This document shows positions 1-8,238 of a stretch of 49,107 nucleotides of DNA, piece after piece. A program made the position numbers and the translations under genes. The DNA lies in assembly GCA_902782225.1 (NCBI GenBank), contig CACZMF010000017.1, positions 1 to 49,107 on the forward strand, written 5' to 3'. Source of the DNA: an uncultured Bacteroidia bacterium (GTDB lineage: Bacteria > Bacteroidota > Bacteroidia > Bacteroidales > UBA932). The first letter of the stretch is position 1, and each line of letters opens with the position of its first letter. Below the pieces are notes generated by a model. It saw only the letters and a list, made by a program, of their open reading frames with translations. It was not told where the DNA came from and did not search any database.

Positions 1-60
1 CATAAAACCAGGATCAAAGGGGCGCCGGGGTGCAGGTACGCCACTGAAGAAAACACATGA
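1..60 (+). CDS. Possible 3' end of an upstream gene (partial)
   Basis: Frame 1 is open from the window edge to a TGA at 58-60, which overlaps the ATG of the transporter gene at 57 as ATGA. That four-base overlap is the usual form of translational coupling and is the only reason to call this a gene end. Only about 19 codons are visible and a second frame is also open, so neither reading frame nor product can be confirmed. Confidence 0.25.
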   Translation, partial: HKTRIKGAPGCRYATEENT

Positions 61-1397
61 TTATGGCTGAAGTCAAAAAGACCAAACACAGTTTCAAGTA
101 CTGGCAGTGGAGAGTCATCATCTGCTCGATGATCGGCTATGCGATGTTCTACTTCGTGCGCAAGAACTTCTCTTTTGCCATCCCCCTGCTCCAGAACCAG
201 TATCCGGAAATCACCAAGGCCCAGTTCGGCGCCATAATGTCCGCCGGAGGTATCATCTACGGCATTTCCAAGCTCATCAACGGCGTCATAGGCGACCGCA
301 CCAATGCCCGCTGGCACCTGGTGCTCGGCCTGGGTATCTGCGTGGCCGTGAACTTCCTCTTCGGATGGACGGACAAGCTGACCACCATGATCACCGGTGC
401 TGCCGGCGGTCCCGACTTCATCGGCGGCTTCGTGACCATAATGTCTGTGCTCTACATCATCAACCAGATTTTCCAGGGCTGCGGTTTCGCCCCTTGCAAC
501 CACTTGATGGTCAGCTGGGTGCCGCCGCACGAGCTGGCCACCAAGATGAGTATATGGAACACGTCCCACAGCGTCGGCGCATTCGTCGCGGCCGTCATCT
601 GCGGCTATCTGACGAGCTGGCAGCTCTGTTTCTGGGTGCCTGCGTGCATCTCGCTCTTCGGCGTGTTCTTCATCATCGTGACCCTGCGCGACACCCCTAA
701 ATCAGTGGGCCTGCCCGAACTTCCCAAGGTGGAAGGAGAGCTGGACGAAAGCAAGGGCAAGGATACTAAAGAATGGCGCAAGTTCCTGGTGAAGAGGGTG
801 TTCCTCAATCCCGTGATCTGGATACTCGCCCTGACGGACCTCTTCGTGTATGTGGTGCGTTTCGCCATCCTCGACTGGGGCCCTTCGATGCTCCAGGAGA
901 TGGGGCTCAGCCAGGCGCTTTCCGGCTGGACCGTCGCCATCTTCGAAGTGGCGGGCTGCCTGGGAATGATTTTCGCCGGATTCGTGTCCGACAAACTGTT
1001 CAAGAGCCGCAGCCAGAGGGTCTGCGCCATCGAGATGGTGCTCGTGGCCCTGTGCCTCGTGGCGCTGCACTATATCCAGGACATGCACAGTCCTGTGCTC
1101 TTCCTGATAATGCTTGCCCTTGCCGGCTTCTTCCTCTATGGTCCCCAGGCCCTGCTCGGCGTGGTGGCTTCCAATGAAGTGTCGAAGAAAGCCGCTTCTT
1201 CAGCCGTCGGCATCATCGGCTTCATGAGCTACCTCAGCACCCTCATCACCGGTTATCCTCTCGGCAAGTTCGCCGACACCTACGGATGGCATCCCATCTT
1301 CATCCTCATGGCGGCAGTGTCCGTGATAGGATTCATCCTGATCGTCACCCTGTGGAACCTCAAGGACCGCTCGCGCAGCGCGGCAGAAGAAGAGTAA
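57..1397 (+). CDS. MFS transporter, organophosphate:phosphate antiporter (OPA/GlpT-UhpC family)
   Basis: A 446-residue, strongly hydrophobic protein with about 12 membrane segments and the length of the OPA branch of the major facilitator superfamily (GlpT, UhpT, UhpC, PgtP). The N-terminal stretch with an aromatic-rich first helix (MFYFVRKNFSFAIPLL) matches this family's substrate-side signature, and the central cytoplasmic loop (residues about 215-245) is charged. Family members exchange glycerol-3-phosphate or hexose phosphates for phosphate across the inner membrane; the exact substrate cannot be read here. HPr and Enzyme I genes follow 1 nt downstream, so it may be co-transcribed with PTS genes. 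An in-frame ATG at 63 is an alternative start. Confidence 0.85.
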   Translation: MIMAEVKKTKHSFKYWQWRVIICSMIGYAMFYFVRKNFSFAIPLLQNQYPEITKAQFGAIMSAGGIIYGISKLINGVIGDRTNARWHLVLGLGICVAVNFLFGWTDKLTTMITGAAGGPDFIGGFVTIMSVLYIINQIFQGCGFAPCNHLMVSWVPPHELATKMSIWNTSHSVGAFVAAVICGYLTSWQLCFWVPACISLFGVFFIIVTLRDTPKSVGLPELPKVEGELDESKGKDTKEWRKFLVKRVFLNPVIWILALTDLFVYVVRFAILDWGPSMLQEMGLSQALSGWTVAIFEVAGCLGMIFAGFVSDKLFKSRSQRVCAIEMVLVALCLVALHYIQDMHSPVLFLIMLALAGFFLYGPQALLGVVASNEVSKKAASSAVGIIGFMSYLSTLITGYPLGKFADTYGWHPIFILMAAVSVIGFILIVTLWNLKDRSRSAAEEE

Positions 1398-1398
1398 T

Positions 1399-1662
1399 AT
1401 GGTCTGTGATACAGTGATTCTGACAGCTCCCACCGGACTCCATGCGCGTCCGGCGGGAGACCTGGTTAAGCTGGTCAAAGGCTTCACCGGAAGCACGGTG
1501 AAACTTTCCGTGCCCGGCCGCAGCGTCAATGCTGCATCCATGCTGTCGCTGCTCTCCCTCGGCATCAAGTGCGGCACCGAGCTGGAAATCAGCGTCGAGG
1601 GCGGCGACGAGCAGGCAGTGGTGGCCGCCGTCCGGGATTTCATCGCCTCAATCAAGGAGTGA
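1399..1662 (+). CDS. ptsH: Phosphocarrier protein HPr
   Basis: An 87-residue protein with the HPr active-site motif GLHARPA, placing the phosphorylatable histidine at residue 15 as in the canonical protein. The second conserved element (NAASMLSLLSLG, residues 44-55) keeps a serine (S47) at the position corresponding to the regulatory serine of Firmicute HPr, but no HPr kinase gene is in the window. HPr passes phosphate from Enzyme I to sugar-specific EII components in the cytoplasm. It starts 1 nt after the transporter stop and is followed within 1 nt by Enzyme I. The likely EII partner is MtlA at 6401-8230. Confidence 0.93.
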   Translation: MVCDTVILTAPTGLHARPAGDLVKLVKGFTGSTVKLSVPGRSVNAASMLSLLSLGIKCGTELEISVEGGDEQAVVAAVRDFIASIKE

Positions 1663-1663
1663 T

Positions 1664-3079
1664 ATGATAGTTTCAGGACCTGCTGCGGTTTGGCGCCGGG
1701 CCTCGTCCGGGGAGCAGTCTTGCTCTTTTGATGAGGCGTTCGCCGCTGTGCGGGCCCGTCTGGAGAAACAGGCGGAAGGGAATCCCGTTTTCGCAGCGCA
1801 TCTTGAAATGCTCGACGATCCGGTGCTGGCCGAAAGCGTGCGCGGCAACGTGCTCGCCGGTATGGATGAACTTTCCGCGCTGGATGCCGCCCGGGACATG
1901 ATAGTGTCCATGTTCGGGCATATCGACGACGAGTACCTCGCCGCACGGTCGGATGATGTGCGGGACATTTTCGGGCAGATCCGTGATGCCATGACAGGAA
2001 ACGCCGTATCTTCCGTGTTCAAGGCGGCGAAAGGCAGCATACTCGTGGCCGAAGAGCTTTTCCCCTCCGATATGGGAGACCTGGATTTCAGCAGCCTGTC
2101 CGGCATCCTCTGCCACAAAGGCAGCACCACGAGCCACGTGTGCATCATTGCCCACGCCAAGGGCCTGCCCATACAGATGGGGGTCGAGGTGGCCGGCATC
2201 CGGGACGGAGACGCGGTGTGCGTCGACGACCCCGTGTTCGGAGGCGTCCCTTTCATTTCGGCAAGGGTACGGACAGCCGGGCGCAAGCTCTATGTCAATG
2301 CCGGCAGCGTGGATGAAATCAGGGCCGGAATAGCCGCCGGAGCCGACGGCGTGGGCCTTTTCCGCACCGAATTCCTCTTCCTTGGGCGCGACGCAATGCC
2401 TTCACGGGAGGAGCAGCGCGCCTTGTACAGGGAAGCGCTTGCCGCCTGCGAAGGCCGGCCCCTGCTGCTCCGCACCCTCGATGTGGGCGGGGACAAGATG
2501 CTGCCGTATATGCCCATGCCGGCCGAGGACAATCCTTTCCTGGGGCTTCGCGGCGTGCGTTTCTGCCTTGCGCATCCGGAGCTTTTCCGGGTGCAGCTAA
2601 GCGCCGTGCTTGACGCAGCGAGGGACGTGCGGGAGTCGCATCCGCTGTGGTTCGATGCCGGCACTCCGCTGCGGCTGATGCTGCCGATGGTGTGTTCCGT
2701 GGAAGAGATACGCCAGGTCAAGGAGATGCTTTCGGAAATCGATGCAGGGTACGCCTCGCTCGTGCGTGTGGGAATTATGGTGGAGACGCCTGCCGCCGCG
2801 CTTGAAGCTGCATCCCTTGCCGCCGAGTCGGCTTTTTTCAGCATAGGCACCAACGACCTGACCCAGTATGTGATGGCGGCGGACCGCGGCAATCCGGCTG
2901 TCGCCGGGCAGTACGACCCTTATGCTCCCGCGGTCCTTAAAGCAATCGCTCTGGCGGTGGAAGCCGCGCACGCATACGGTATTCCAGCCGGCATCTGCGG
3001 AGAGCTCGCATCCGATCCCAAAGCCACCGATATTTTGCTGTCCATGGGGCTCGATTCCCTGAGTTTATCCCGTCTGTAG
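1664..3079 (+). CDS. ptsI: Phosphoenolpyruvate-protein phosphotransferase (PTS Enzyme I), compact form
   Basis: A 471-residue protein; typical Enzyme I is about 570. The ATG at 1664 is chosen because it lies 1 nt after the HPr stop; the longer in-frame reading would run through ptsH. The phospho-histidine region reads GSTTSHVCI instead of the usual GG-x-TSH-x-AI, with the histidine kept. PEP-binding signatures are present: LFRTEFLFL, RTLDVGGDK, NPFLGLRGVR, GIMVETPAAA, IGTNDLTQY and the catalytic-cysteine motif GICGELASDP. The N-terminal HPr-binding part looks abbreviated and the C-terminus stops soon after the GMGLD-type motif. The enzyme autophosphorylates with PEP and phosphorylates HPr. 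The retained motifs suggest a functional enzyme. Confidence 0.9.
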   Translation: MIVSGPAAVWRRASSGEQSCSFDEAFAAVRARLEKQAEGNPVFAAHLEMLDDPVLAESVRGNVLAGMDELSALDAARDMIVSMFGHIDDEYLAARSDDVRDIFGQIRDAMTGNAVSSVFKAAKGSILVAEELFPSDMGDLDFSSLSGILCHKGSTTSHVCIIAHAKGLPIQMGVEVAGIRDGDAVCVDDPVFGGVPFISARVRTAGRKLYVNAGSVDEIRAGIAAGADGVGLFRTEFLFLGRDAMPSREEQRALYREALAACEGRPLLLRTLDVGGDKMLPYMPMPAEDNPFLGLRGVRFCLAHPELFRVQLSAVLDAARDVRESHPLWFDAGTPLRLMLPMVCSVEEIRQVKEMLSEIDAGYASLVRVGIMVETPAAALEAASLAAESAFFSIGTNDLTQYVMAADRGNPAVAGQYDPYAPAVLKAIALAVEAAHAYGIPAGICGELASDPKATDILLSMGLDSLSLSRL

Positions 3080-3101
3080 GGCTTTATTTGCGAAAAAACA
3101 T

Positions 3102-3109
3102 TATCTTTG
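3102..3109 (+). promoter_or_regulatory. Bacteroidetes -7 box TATCTTTG
   Basis: TATCTTTG fits the TAnnTTTG -7 consensus and lies 28 nt before the ATG of the glycosyltransferase gene in an otherwise empty 58-bp gap after ptsI. No well-spaced TTTG -33 box is evident. Confidence 0.5.
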
Positions 3110-3137
3110 CGCATCCAAAACTGACTTGTGAAGAGCA

Positions 3138-4283
3138 ATGAGAGTATTGTTTGTGTGCAATAACGCGTTCAACCCGGGCAACGGCCTGAGTGTTTCGGCG
3201 CGTAATACTATAAGGCATTTACGTGAACGCGGGATTGACGCCCGCCTGATGGCCGTGGCCAATCCCAACCCCGATGGCCCGCAGCCGGATTTCCCCCTGA
3301 AGCATTTCAAATTTCCCGTTTTCGAGCCTGTGATCAGGAAAAACGGATTCTGTTATGCCAAAATCGACCGTGACAGGATTGATGAAGCCATAAGATGGGC
3401 CGATGTGGTCCACTTCGAAGAAGCTTTTCCCCTCGAAGATGTGGCGATGCGTATGGCTAAGAAGCTTGGGAAAGCCTGCGTGGGCACATTCCATCTGTTT
3501 CCGCACAATGTCACCGCCAATCTCGGTTTCCGCAAGAATTCTTCCCTGAACGGGCTTCTGATGAAGTACTGGAACGCTGTCGTGTTCAACAAGTGTTCGG
3601 ATATTCAGTGTCCCACGCAGGTTGCGAAAGACTACCTTGCAGGAAGCGGATGCACGGCGCGCCTGCATGTGATTTCCAATGGAGTTGAGATCCCGGATGT
3701 ACCGGCTGCGCATATCCCTCCGGCAGATGACAGTATCCTGGATGTCCTTTGCGTCGGAAGACTGTCCAACGAAAAGTCCCAGGGCACTCTTCTCGAGGCA
3801 ATGCGTTATACCAAATATGCAGACCGCATCCGTATCACCTTCGCCGGCAACGGCCCCAAGGAAGCAAAATACAAGCGGCTGGCCCAGCGGCTGTTCGATG
3901 AAGGCGTCCTGAGCATTCTGCCCATTTTCGAATTTTATCCCCAGGACGAGCTCCGGGAGATTGCACGCCGGGCATATCTTTATGTCCACTGCGCGTGGGT
4001 GGAGATGGAAGGCCTTTCCTGTGCCGAGGCCGTGCAGGAGGGCGCCGTGCCCGTGATAGGGCAGGGAGCCCTCATAGGCACTCCCCAGTTCGCACTTGTG
4101 CCCGAGAGCCTGTATCCCGTGGGCGACAGCAAGGCCCTTGCCGAGCGCATCGACTGGTGGATTGAGCATAGGGACGAGCACGACAGGATGAGCGTGGAGT
4201 ACGCGCAGTCGATGAAACGTTTCGACGTCGAAGAGTCCATCGACAAGCTTATAGCCATGTACGAATCGGCCCTCGGGGCGTAA
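3138..4283 (+). CDS. Glycosyltransferase family 4 (GT-B fold)
   Basis: A 381-residue protein with a GT-B layout: an N-terminal acceptor domain beginning MRVLFVCNN with a glycine-rich loop, and a C-terminal nucleotide-sugar domain beginning near LCVGRLSNEKSQ. The latter carries the E-x7-E type motif of retaining GT4 enzymes (EMEGLSCAEA, about residues 293-302). Such enzymes transfer a sugar from a nucleotide donor to lipid, protein or polysaccharide acceptors in the cytoplasm; donor and acceptor are not readable. It has its own candidate promoter and is followed 5 nt later by the esterase gene, suggesting a two-gene operon. Confidence 0.85.
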   Translation: MRVLFVCNNAFNPGNGLSVSARNTIRHLRERGIDARLMAVANPNPDGPQPDFPLKHFKFPVFEPVIRKNGFCYAKIDRDRIDEAIRWADVVHFEEAFPLEDVAMRMAKKLGKACVGTFHLFPHNVTANLGFRKNSSLNGLLMKYWNAVVFNKCSDIQCPTQVAKDYLAGSGCTARLHVISNGVEIPDVPAAHIPPADDSILDVLCVGRLSNEKSQGTLLEAMRYTKYADRIRITFAGNGPKEAKYKRLAQRLFDEGVLSILPIFEFYPQDELREIARRAYLYVHCAWVEMEGLSCAEAVQEGAVPVIGQGALIGTPQFALVPESLYPVGDSKALAERIDWWIEHRDEHDRMSVEYAQSMKRFDVEESIDKLIAMYESALGA

Positions 4284-4288
4284 TCAGT

Positions 4289-5173
4289 ATGAGTTTCCGG
4301 CAATTAGTATTGCTTCTTGTCCCGGTGTCGCTGGTTTTCGGCTCCTGCGCTTCTTCCAGATATGCGCGGGGCCTGGATTCGGAAGACATCGAGACTCTGC
4401 CGGTGTGCGACGGCACGATCAAGGCCGTGCCCTACAAGAGCTCCGACGTGGGCCTGAGCGAGCGGCGCATGGTGGTGTATCTTCCCCGGTCTTATTACAA
4501 GGAGCCGGAAAGGCGCTACCCTGTGATGTATCTGCTCCACGGGGCCCGGGGCAATGAGTACACCTGGATAGAGAGGGGAGATGCGCTCCGCACCCTTGAC
4601 TCGCTGGTGCGTGCCGGAGGTGCCGGGGAGTTCATCCTCGTGATGCCGAACATGAACCGCTACTACGGCGACGGGGAATACAGGAACGGCCACGCGGTCA
4701 ATGCCGTGCGTGCTTTCTGGACCGTGGACGGGGAAGTGGAGTCGAATTTCATGACCGATGTCGTGGCGGCCGTGGACGGCACTTTCCGGACCGTCGCTTC
4801 GAAGAAGGGCCGGGCCATAGCGGGAATGTCTTCCGGAGGGCTACAGACCCTGTATCTGGCCGCCAACAATCCGGACAGCTTCGATTACGTGGGGCTTTTC
4901 TCGGCCTACACGCAGGATACCATATGGGGTTCGCAGCATCCGGAATTCTACGGAAATCTCGCCCGCAAGCTGAAAAAGCAGTTCGCCGACCCTCCTGCCT
5001 ATTACGGCCTGATGATCGGCGACACCGATTTCTTCTATCCCAATAACCTGCTGTTCGACAGGGAAATGAGGAACAGGGGCTACGACCACGAACTGCTCGT
5101 CCGCCCCGGCGGCCACGAATGGTACAACTGGAGAGCCTTCCTCATCCACTTCTACCAGCAACTGTTCAAATAA
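4289..5173 (+). CDS. Lipoprotein esterase, alpha/beta hydrolase (putative esterase/CE1-like)
   Basis: A 294-residue alpha/beta hydrolase of the esterase D/CE1 type. The N-terminus is a lipoprotein signal with lipobox VFGSC. The fold signatures are YPVMYLLHGARGNEYTW (oxyanion region), the nucleophile elbow GMSSGG, an acid residue in GDTDFF and the catalytic histidine in PGGHEW near the C-terminus. Known relatives hydrolyse acyl or feruloyl esters on sugars, or trehalose mycolates; the substrate here is unknown. It is co-directional with the glycosyltransferase (5-nt gap) and its stop faces the mtlD stop 4 nt away. Confidence 0.85.
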   Translation: MSFRQLVLLLVPVSLVFGSCASSRYARGLDSEDIETLPVCDGTIKAVPYKSSDVGLSERRMVVYLPRSYYKEPERRYPVMYLLHGARGNEYTWIERGDALRTLDSLVRAGGAGEFILVMPNMNRYYGDGEYRNGHAVNAVRAFWTVDGEVESNFMTDVVAAVDGTFRTVASKKGRAIAGMSSGGLQTLYLAANNPDSFDYVGLFSAYTQDTIWGSQHPEFYGNLARKLKKQFADPPAYYGLMIGDTDFFYPNNLLFDREMRNRGYDHELLVRPGGHEWYNWRAFLIHFYQQLFK

Positions 5174-5177
5174 CCCG

Positions 5178-6326
5178 TTATAAAAGAGTCACTTTGGCAT
5201 AGGCTTCGGAGATTTCGCTGACTAGCGGGTCGCCGGCGGGGATGCCCGTGTATTTGACGATCGCGGCTTCGAGGCCTTCTTCCTTGATGGCGGCGAGCAT
5301 CTCGACGCTCTGGGGATCCTGGGGATTGTCGAAGCGCAGGGCGGCTCCGATGGCGAGAAGGAGCTTGTCGTAGGGGAGTCCGAAGCTCTTCGCAGTCATC
5401 ATAGGGAGGATGAGGCGGTCGTTCGGGGCGAGCTTGCGAAGCGGCTCGCGGCCCACGCGGTCGCATTCATCGCGGAGATACGGATTGCTGAAGCGCCTCA
5501 GGATCTTCTCGATGTAGGCCAGATGCGCCTCGCGGTCGAAACCGAACTTGCGCACGAGGCCCTCGCCGCTCTGGCGCATGGCGCCCTTCACCACTTCGAA
5601 AATGGCCTCGTCTGCGACGCATTCGCCTATGGTGGCTATGCCCTTGAGCTTGCCAAGATAGGCGGCAGTGGCGTGTCCGGTGTTGAGGGTGAAGAGTTTG
5701 CGCTCCACGTAGGCAAGAAGGTTGTCCACGGGAGTCATGCCTTGGATCTCAGGCACCGGGCCGACGAAGCTGGAGCGCTCCACGTCCCACTCGAAATACT
5801 CTTCCACGGCCACGTCCAGGGGCACTTCGCAGCGCACGGGCGGCACGATGCGGTCCACTGCGGCGTCGGGGAAACCGACGTGCTCATCGGCCCAGAGTGC
5901 AACCGACTGAGGCAGCTGCGCATAGACCAGCTCCTTCAGCTGGGAAGTGGCCCGAAGGCCGTTTTCACAGGCTATGACGTTCAGTGGAGCGGCGATTCCG
6001 GCTTCCTTGCGGGCTATGATGCCCTTGGCTACCGTCGGAGCCACGAACTTGAGGATACGCAGGCCGACTGCGGTCGTGATGATGTCGGCATCAGCAATCT
6101 CGCGCACAGCGTCTTCGCTGCCGGAATTGACGGCGCGCACACCCTTCACGGGGATGTCGTAGCTGTTGTGGTCGCTGACGTGGACCACATACTCCCTGCG
6201 GGAGTTGATCTGGGAGAGAAGCTCCTCGACGACGTCTGCAAAGACCAGTTCATAACCTGCCTGCGAGAGCACGGCACCGATAAAACCGCGGCCAATATTG
6301 CCCGCACCGAATTGAATTGCTTTCAT
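5178..6326 (-). CDS. mtlD: Mannitol-1-phosphate 5-dehydrogenase
   Basis: A 382-residue protein, the normal family length. It opens with the Rossmann NAD-binding motif (MKAIQFGAGNIGRGFIG) and contains the polyol dehydrogenase signature K-x5-N-x2-H in KLFTLNTGHA. It oxidises mannitol-1-phosphate to fructose-6-phosphate with NAD, the step after PTS uptake of mannitol. It is divergent from mtlA, sharing a 74-bp intergenic region, which supports joint regulation of the pair. No mtlR-type regulator gene is visible. Confidence 0.95.
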   Translation of the reverse strand: MKAIQFGAGNIGRGFIGAVLSQAGYELVFADVVEELLSQINSRREYVVHVSDHNSYDIPVKGVRAVNSGSEDAVREIADADIITTAVGLRILKFVAPTVAKGIIARKEAGIAAPLNVIACENGLRATSQLKELVYAQLPQSVALWADEHVGFPDAAVDRIVPPVRCEVPLDVAVEEYFEWDVERSSFVGPVPEIQGMTPVDNLLAYVERKLFTLNTGHATAAYLGKLKGIATIGECVADEAIFEVVKGAMRQSGEGLVRKFGFDREAHLAYIEKILRRFSNPYLRDECDRVGREPLRKLAPNDRLILPMMTAKSFGLPYDKLLLAIGAALRFDNPQDPQSVEMLAAIKEEGLEAAIVKYTGIPAGDPLVSEISEAYAKVTLL

Positions 6327-6384
6327 ATAGCTTAAATTGTCAAAAAGTTGCCTTATATGTCCTGCAAAATTAGTAAAAATATCT

Positions 6385-6392
6385 TATCTTTA
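6385..6392 (+). promoter_or_regulatory. Candidate -7 box of mtlA
   Basis: TATCTTTA (consensus TAnnTTTG with the last base changed) ends 8 nt before the mtlA ATG at 6401, inside the mtlD-mtlA divergent region. Transcription would start within a few bases of the start codon. Confidence 0.45.
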
Positions 6393-6400
6393 CGATTCAT

Positions 6401-8230
6401 ATGAAAGAGAAGATTCAGAAATTCGGGCGCTCCCTGAGCGCTATGGTGATGCCGAATATCGGCGCTTTCATAGCCTGGGGCCTTATCACGGCCATTTTCA
6501 TCCCCGGCGGGTGGTGGCCCAACGAGAACGTGGCCAGGATGGTGGCCCCGATGCTGAAGTATATGCTCCCCATGCTGATCGCCTTCACCGCCGGAAAGAA
6601 CGTAGGCGGCTACAGGGGCGGCGTCGCGGGAGCGGTGGCTGCGATGGGCGTGATTATCGGCACGGACACTCCCATGTTCCTCGGTGCCATGATCATGGGT
6701 CCCATTGCCGGCTGGTGCGTGAGGAAGTTCGACAAGCTGGTCGAGGGCAAGATAGGCGCCGGCTTCGAGATGCTTGTGGACAATTTCTCCCTTGGCATCA
6801 TCGCCATGCTGCTTGCGATAGCGGGCTATCTCGTCATAGGGCATGCCGTCTCATGGGTCACCAACGGCCTTTCCGCCGGCGTGAACTGGATGCTAGCGCA
6901 CAAGATGAACCCGCTGCTGGCATTGCTGGTGGATCCCGCGAAGGTGCTCTTCCTCAACAATGCCGTCAACCACGGCATAATGACGCCCCTCGGCATACAG
7001 CAGGCTGCGGAGATGGGGCAGTCGATGCTCTTCCTGGTGGATCCGAATCCCGGTCCCGGCCTCGGTATCCTGCTGGCCTGCTGGGCTTTCGGCAAGGGCA
7101 ACACCAAGCAGTCGGCTCCCGGCGCGGTGGTGATACAGCTGCTGGGCGGCATCCACGAAATCTACTTTCCCTATGTGCTCGCGCGCCCCATACTGCTGCT
7201 CGCGGTCATTGCAGGTAACGTGTGCGCGCTCAGTTTCTTCACCCTCGTGGACTTCGGACTCGTGGCCCCTGCGTCCCCTGGATCGCTCATATCCATCATC
7301 CTGATGTCGCCGAAGGGCAAGACGCTGCTGGGCATATTAGGCGTGCTGATTGCGACAGTGGTGTCGTTCCTGCTTGCCTGGCCTATGGTCAAGTCGCGCC
7401 CGGACTTCCAGGGGGAGAGCGAGAATGAGCCGGTGCCCTCGCCCGCATCGTCCGGTGTCGCGGCCGGCATTGCTGCCGCAGCCGGCGCCATTCCCAAGAT
7501 AGTCTTTGCCTGCGACGCGGGCATGGGATCCAGCGCCCTTGGCGCCACCCGTTTCAAGGCCCGCCTGATGAAGGCCGGGCTTCCGGGCATCAAGTGCACG
7601 AACTGCGCCGTGGGTGAAATCCCTGCCGACGCCTCGCTGGTGGTGTGCCAGAAGGAGCTTGAGAGCCGCGCGCGCCTCTCCGGAAAAGAGGTGCTCGGCA
7701 TCACCAACTTCCTGTCCGACCCCGCCCTGGATGCGCTTCTGGAGGCCTGCAAGGCCGGGACTATGCCTTCCGTGCCGGAAGAGGCTGCGGATGCCCCGGT
7801 TGCAGCCGCCCCGGAGCTGCTTCGCCCCGAGAACATTCTCACCGGGCTGGCTCCGGAAAGCAAGGAGGCTGCGATCCGTCGCGCCGGCGTGCTGCTGCAG
7901 GTGTCGGGCTGCGTGGATGCCGGCTACATAGACGCCATGCTGGACAGGGAAAAGGTGGCCTCCACCTACATGGGCGAGGGGCTCGCGATTCCCCACGGGA
8001 CGGCTGAAGGCAAGGCCAGCGTGCGCCGCTCCGGAATAGTGGTGCTCCAGTATCCGGAGGGAGTGGATTTTGACGGGGAGAAGGCGCGCCTGCTGGTCGG
8101 AATAGCCGGCGTGGGCGACGAACACCTTTCGCTCCTTGCCAAGGTGGCCGGGGCCCTGGAAGACCCCGGGGTGCTTGAGCGGCTTTGCTCGACCTCTGAT
8201 CCATCAGAGATTTACAACACGTTGAAATAA
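6401..8230 (+). CDS. mtlA: PTS mannitol transporter EIICBA
   Basis: A 609-residue three-domain protein. Residues 1 to about 340 form the membrane EIIC domain (FGRSLSAMVMPNIGAFIAWG start, family-typical GGIHEIYFPYVL). The EIIB domain has the phospho-cysteine at C371 in FACDAGMGSSA. The EIIA domain has the phospho-histidine at H532 in MGEGLAIPHGT. It takes up mannitol and releases mannitol-1-phosphate inside, using phosphate from HPr. The domain linkers are Ala/Pro-rich. It is divergent from mtlD and followed 8 nt later by the NagB/PIG-L fusion gene. It is slightly shorter than the E. coli protein, but all three domains are complete. Confidence 0.95.
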   Translation: MKEKIQKFGRSLSAMVMPNIGAFIAWGLITAIFIPGGWWPNENVARMVAPMLKYMLPMLIAFTAGKNVGGYRGGVAGAVAAMGVIIGTDTPMFLGAMIMGPIAGWCVRKFDKLVEGKIGAGFEMLVDNFSLGIIAMLLAIAGYLVIGHAVSWVTNGLSAGVNWMLAHKMNPLLALLVDPAKVLFLNNAVNHGIMTPLGIQQAAEMGQSMLFLVDPNPGPGLGILLACWAFGKGNTKQSAPGAVVIQLLGGIHEIYFPYVLARPILLLAVIAGNVCALSFFTLVDFGLVAPASPGSLISIILMSPKGKTLLGILGVLIATVVSFLLAWPMVKSRPDFQGESENEPVPSPASSGVAAGIAAAAGAIPKIVFACDAGMGSSALGATRFKARLMKAGLPGIKCTNCAVGEIPADASLVVCQKELESRARLSGKEVLGITNFLSDPALDALLEACKAGTMPSVPEEAADAPVAAAPELLRPENILTGLAPESKEAAIRRAGVLLQVSGCVDAGYIDAMLDREKVASTYMGEGLAIPHGTAEGKASVRRSGIVVLQYPEGVDFDGEKARLLVGIAGVGDEHLSLLAKVAGALEDPGVLERLCSTSDPSEIYNTLK

Positions 8231-8238
8231 GAATAAAG

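Noticed and set aside
3040-3110. Frameshift truncating Enzyme I
   Set aside because: The other frames after the GMGLD-type motif do not continue into the usual Enzyme I C-terminus, so a natural early stop is more likely than a frameshift.
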